Assembly: GCA_024305405.1 (NCBI GenBank)
Contig: JAKNDB010000088.1
Coordinates: 2,312,001 to 2,376,000, forward strand
Direction of reading: 5' to 3'
Length of the DNA stretch: 64,000 nt
From: Dirofilaria immitis
Lineage: Eukaryota > Nematoda > Chromadorea > Rhabditida > Onchocercidae
Shown here: one piece after another, positions 63,854 to 64,000 of the stretch
Layout of the letters: every line of letters begins with the position of its first letter
How positions within the stretch are numbered: position 1 is the first letter of the stretch
Notes under the pieces: model-generated
Database searches by the model: none
Seen by the model: the letters and a program-made list of their open reading frames with translations, nothing else
Told to the model about the DNA's origin: nothing
Program-made: the position numbers and the translations under genes

Positions 63854-64000
63854 TTTAGATTTTCTTTTTCCGGAATGTTCCATAATCACCGGCATTTGTC
63901 ATTGAACTTTTCGTTTATGCAAATTTTTAAATTTAAGATTTCGATTTAAATTTCAAATTGCTGAATGCTCTCATTTCAACTTGCCATCATATCCTTTTTC
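63854..64000. other. Upstream region of msh-5
   Basis: Short stretch 5' of the possible msh-5 start; no promoter element can be assigned. Confidence 0.4.

Noticed and set aside
1..64000. tRNA or rRNA genes
   Set aside because: I looked for B-box-like and conserved rRNA strings by eye and found none I could support; a covariance-model scan would be decisive.

Overview
The window is eukaryotic and almost certainly nematode. It is very AT-rich. Genes are split into many short exons with GTAAG-type donors and TTTCAG-type acceptors, separated by long AT-rich introns and deserts. One gene is a two-DM-domain MAB-3 homologue, a nematode arrangement. A decayed piece of an alphaproteobacterial valyl-tRNA synthetase lies between two genes. 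That is the kind of old Wolbachia-to-nucleus transfer known from filarial worms, so a filarial (Onchocercidae, clade III) parasite is the best guess; the species cannot be named from sequence alone.

Layout. 1-3938 (+): 3' part of autophagy gene atg-9. 6218-10920 (+): nucleolar rRNA-processing gene rrp36. 12232-16467 (-): a SEC14-like CRAL-TRIO/GOLD lipid-transfer gene. 16468-37570: about 21 kb without a convincing gene, carrying microsatellites, short tandem duplications and one foldback element. 37573-39262: about 30 near-identical copies of a 57-bp minisatellite ending about 135 bp before the mab-3 start. 39399-41830 (+): mab-3. 41831-46260: AT-rich desert. 46270-47050: bacterial valS fossil with two unexplained short reading frames beside it. 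48036-53250 (+): a divergent importin alpha. 54046-63853 (-): meiotic mutS homologue msh-5 with a long serine/threonine-rich tail.

The genes do not form an operon or pathway. They are six independent housekeeping, developmental or germline genes. msh-5 and the importin alpha are convergent neighbours (tail to tail). Divergent importin alphas are often germline-enriched in animals and MSH-5 acts in meiosis, so shared germline expression is possible but not shown by sequence.

The most important technical observation concerns reading frame. In five of the six genes the spliced frame is restored only by adding one base inside a short homopolymer run in a conserved exon, and in rrp36 the same applies to a less conserved exon. 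Every case is a loss and none is a gain. I read this as homopolymer under-calling in a long-read assembly, not as six pseudogenes. The most interesting biological observation is the msh-5 C-terminal extension, reached by four further exons beyond the apparent stop codon and holding four S/T-P sites.
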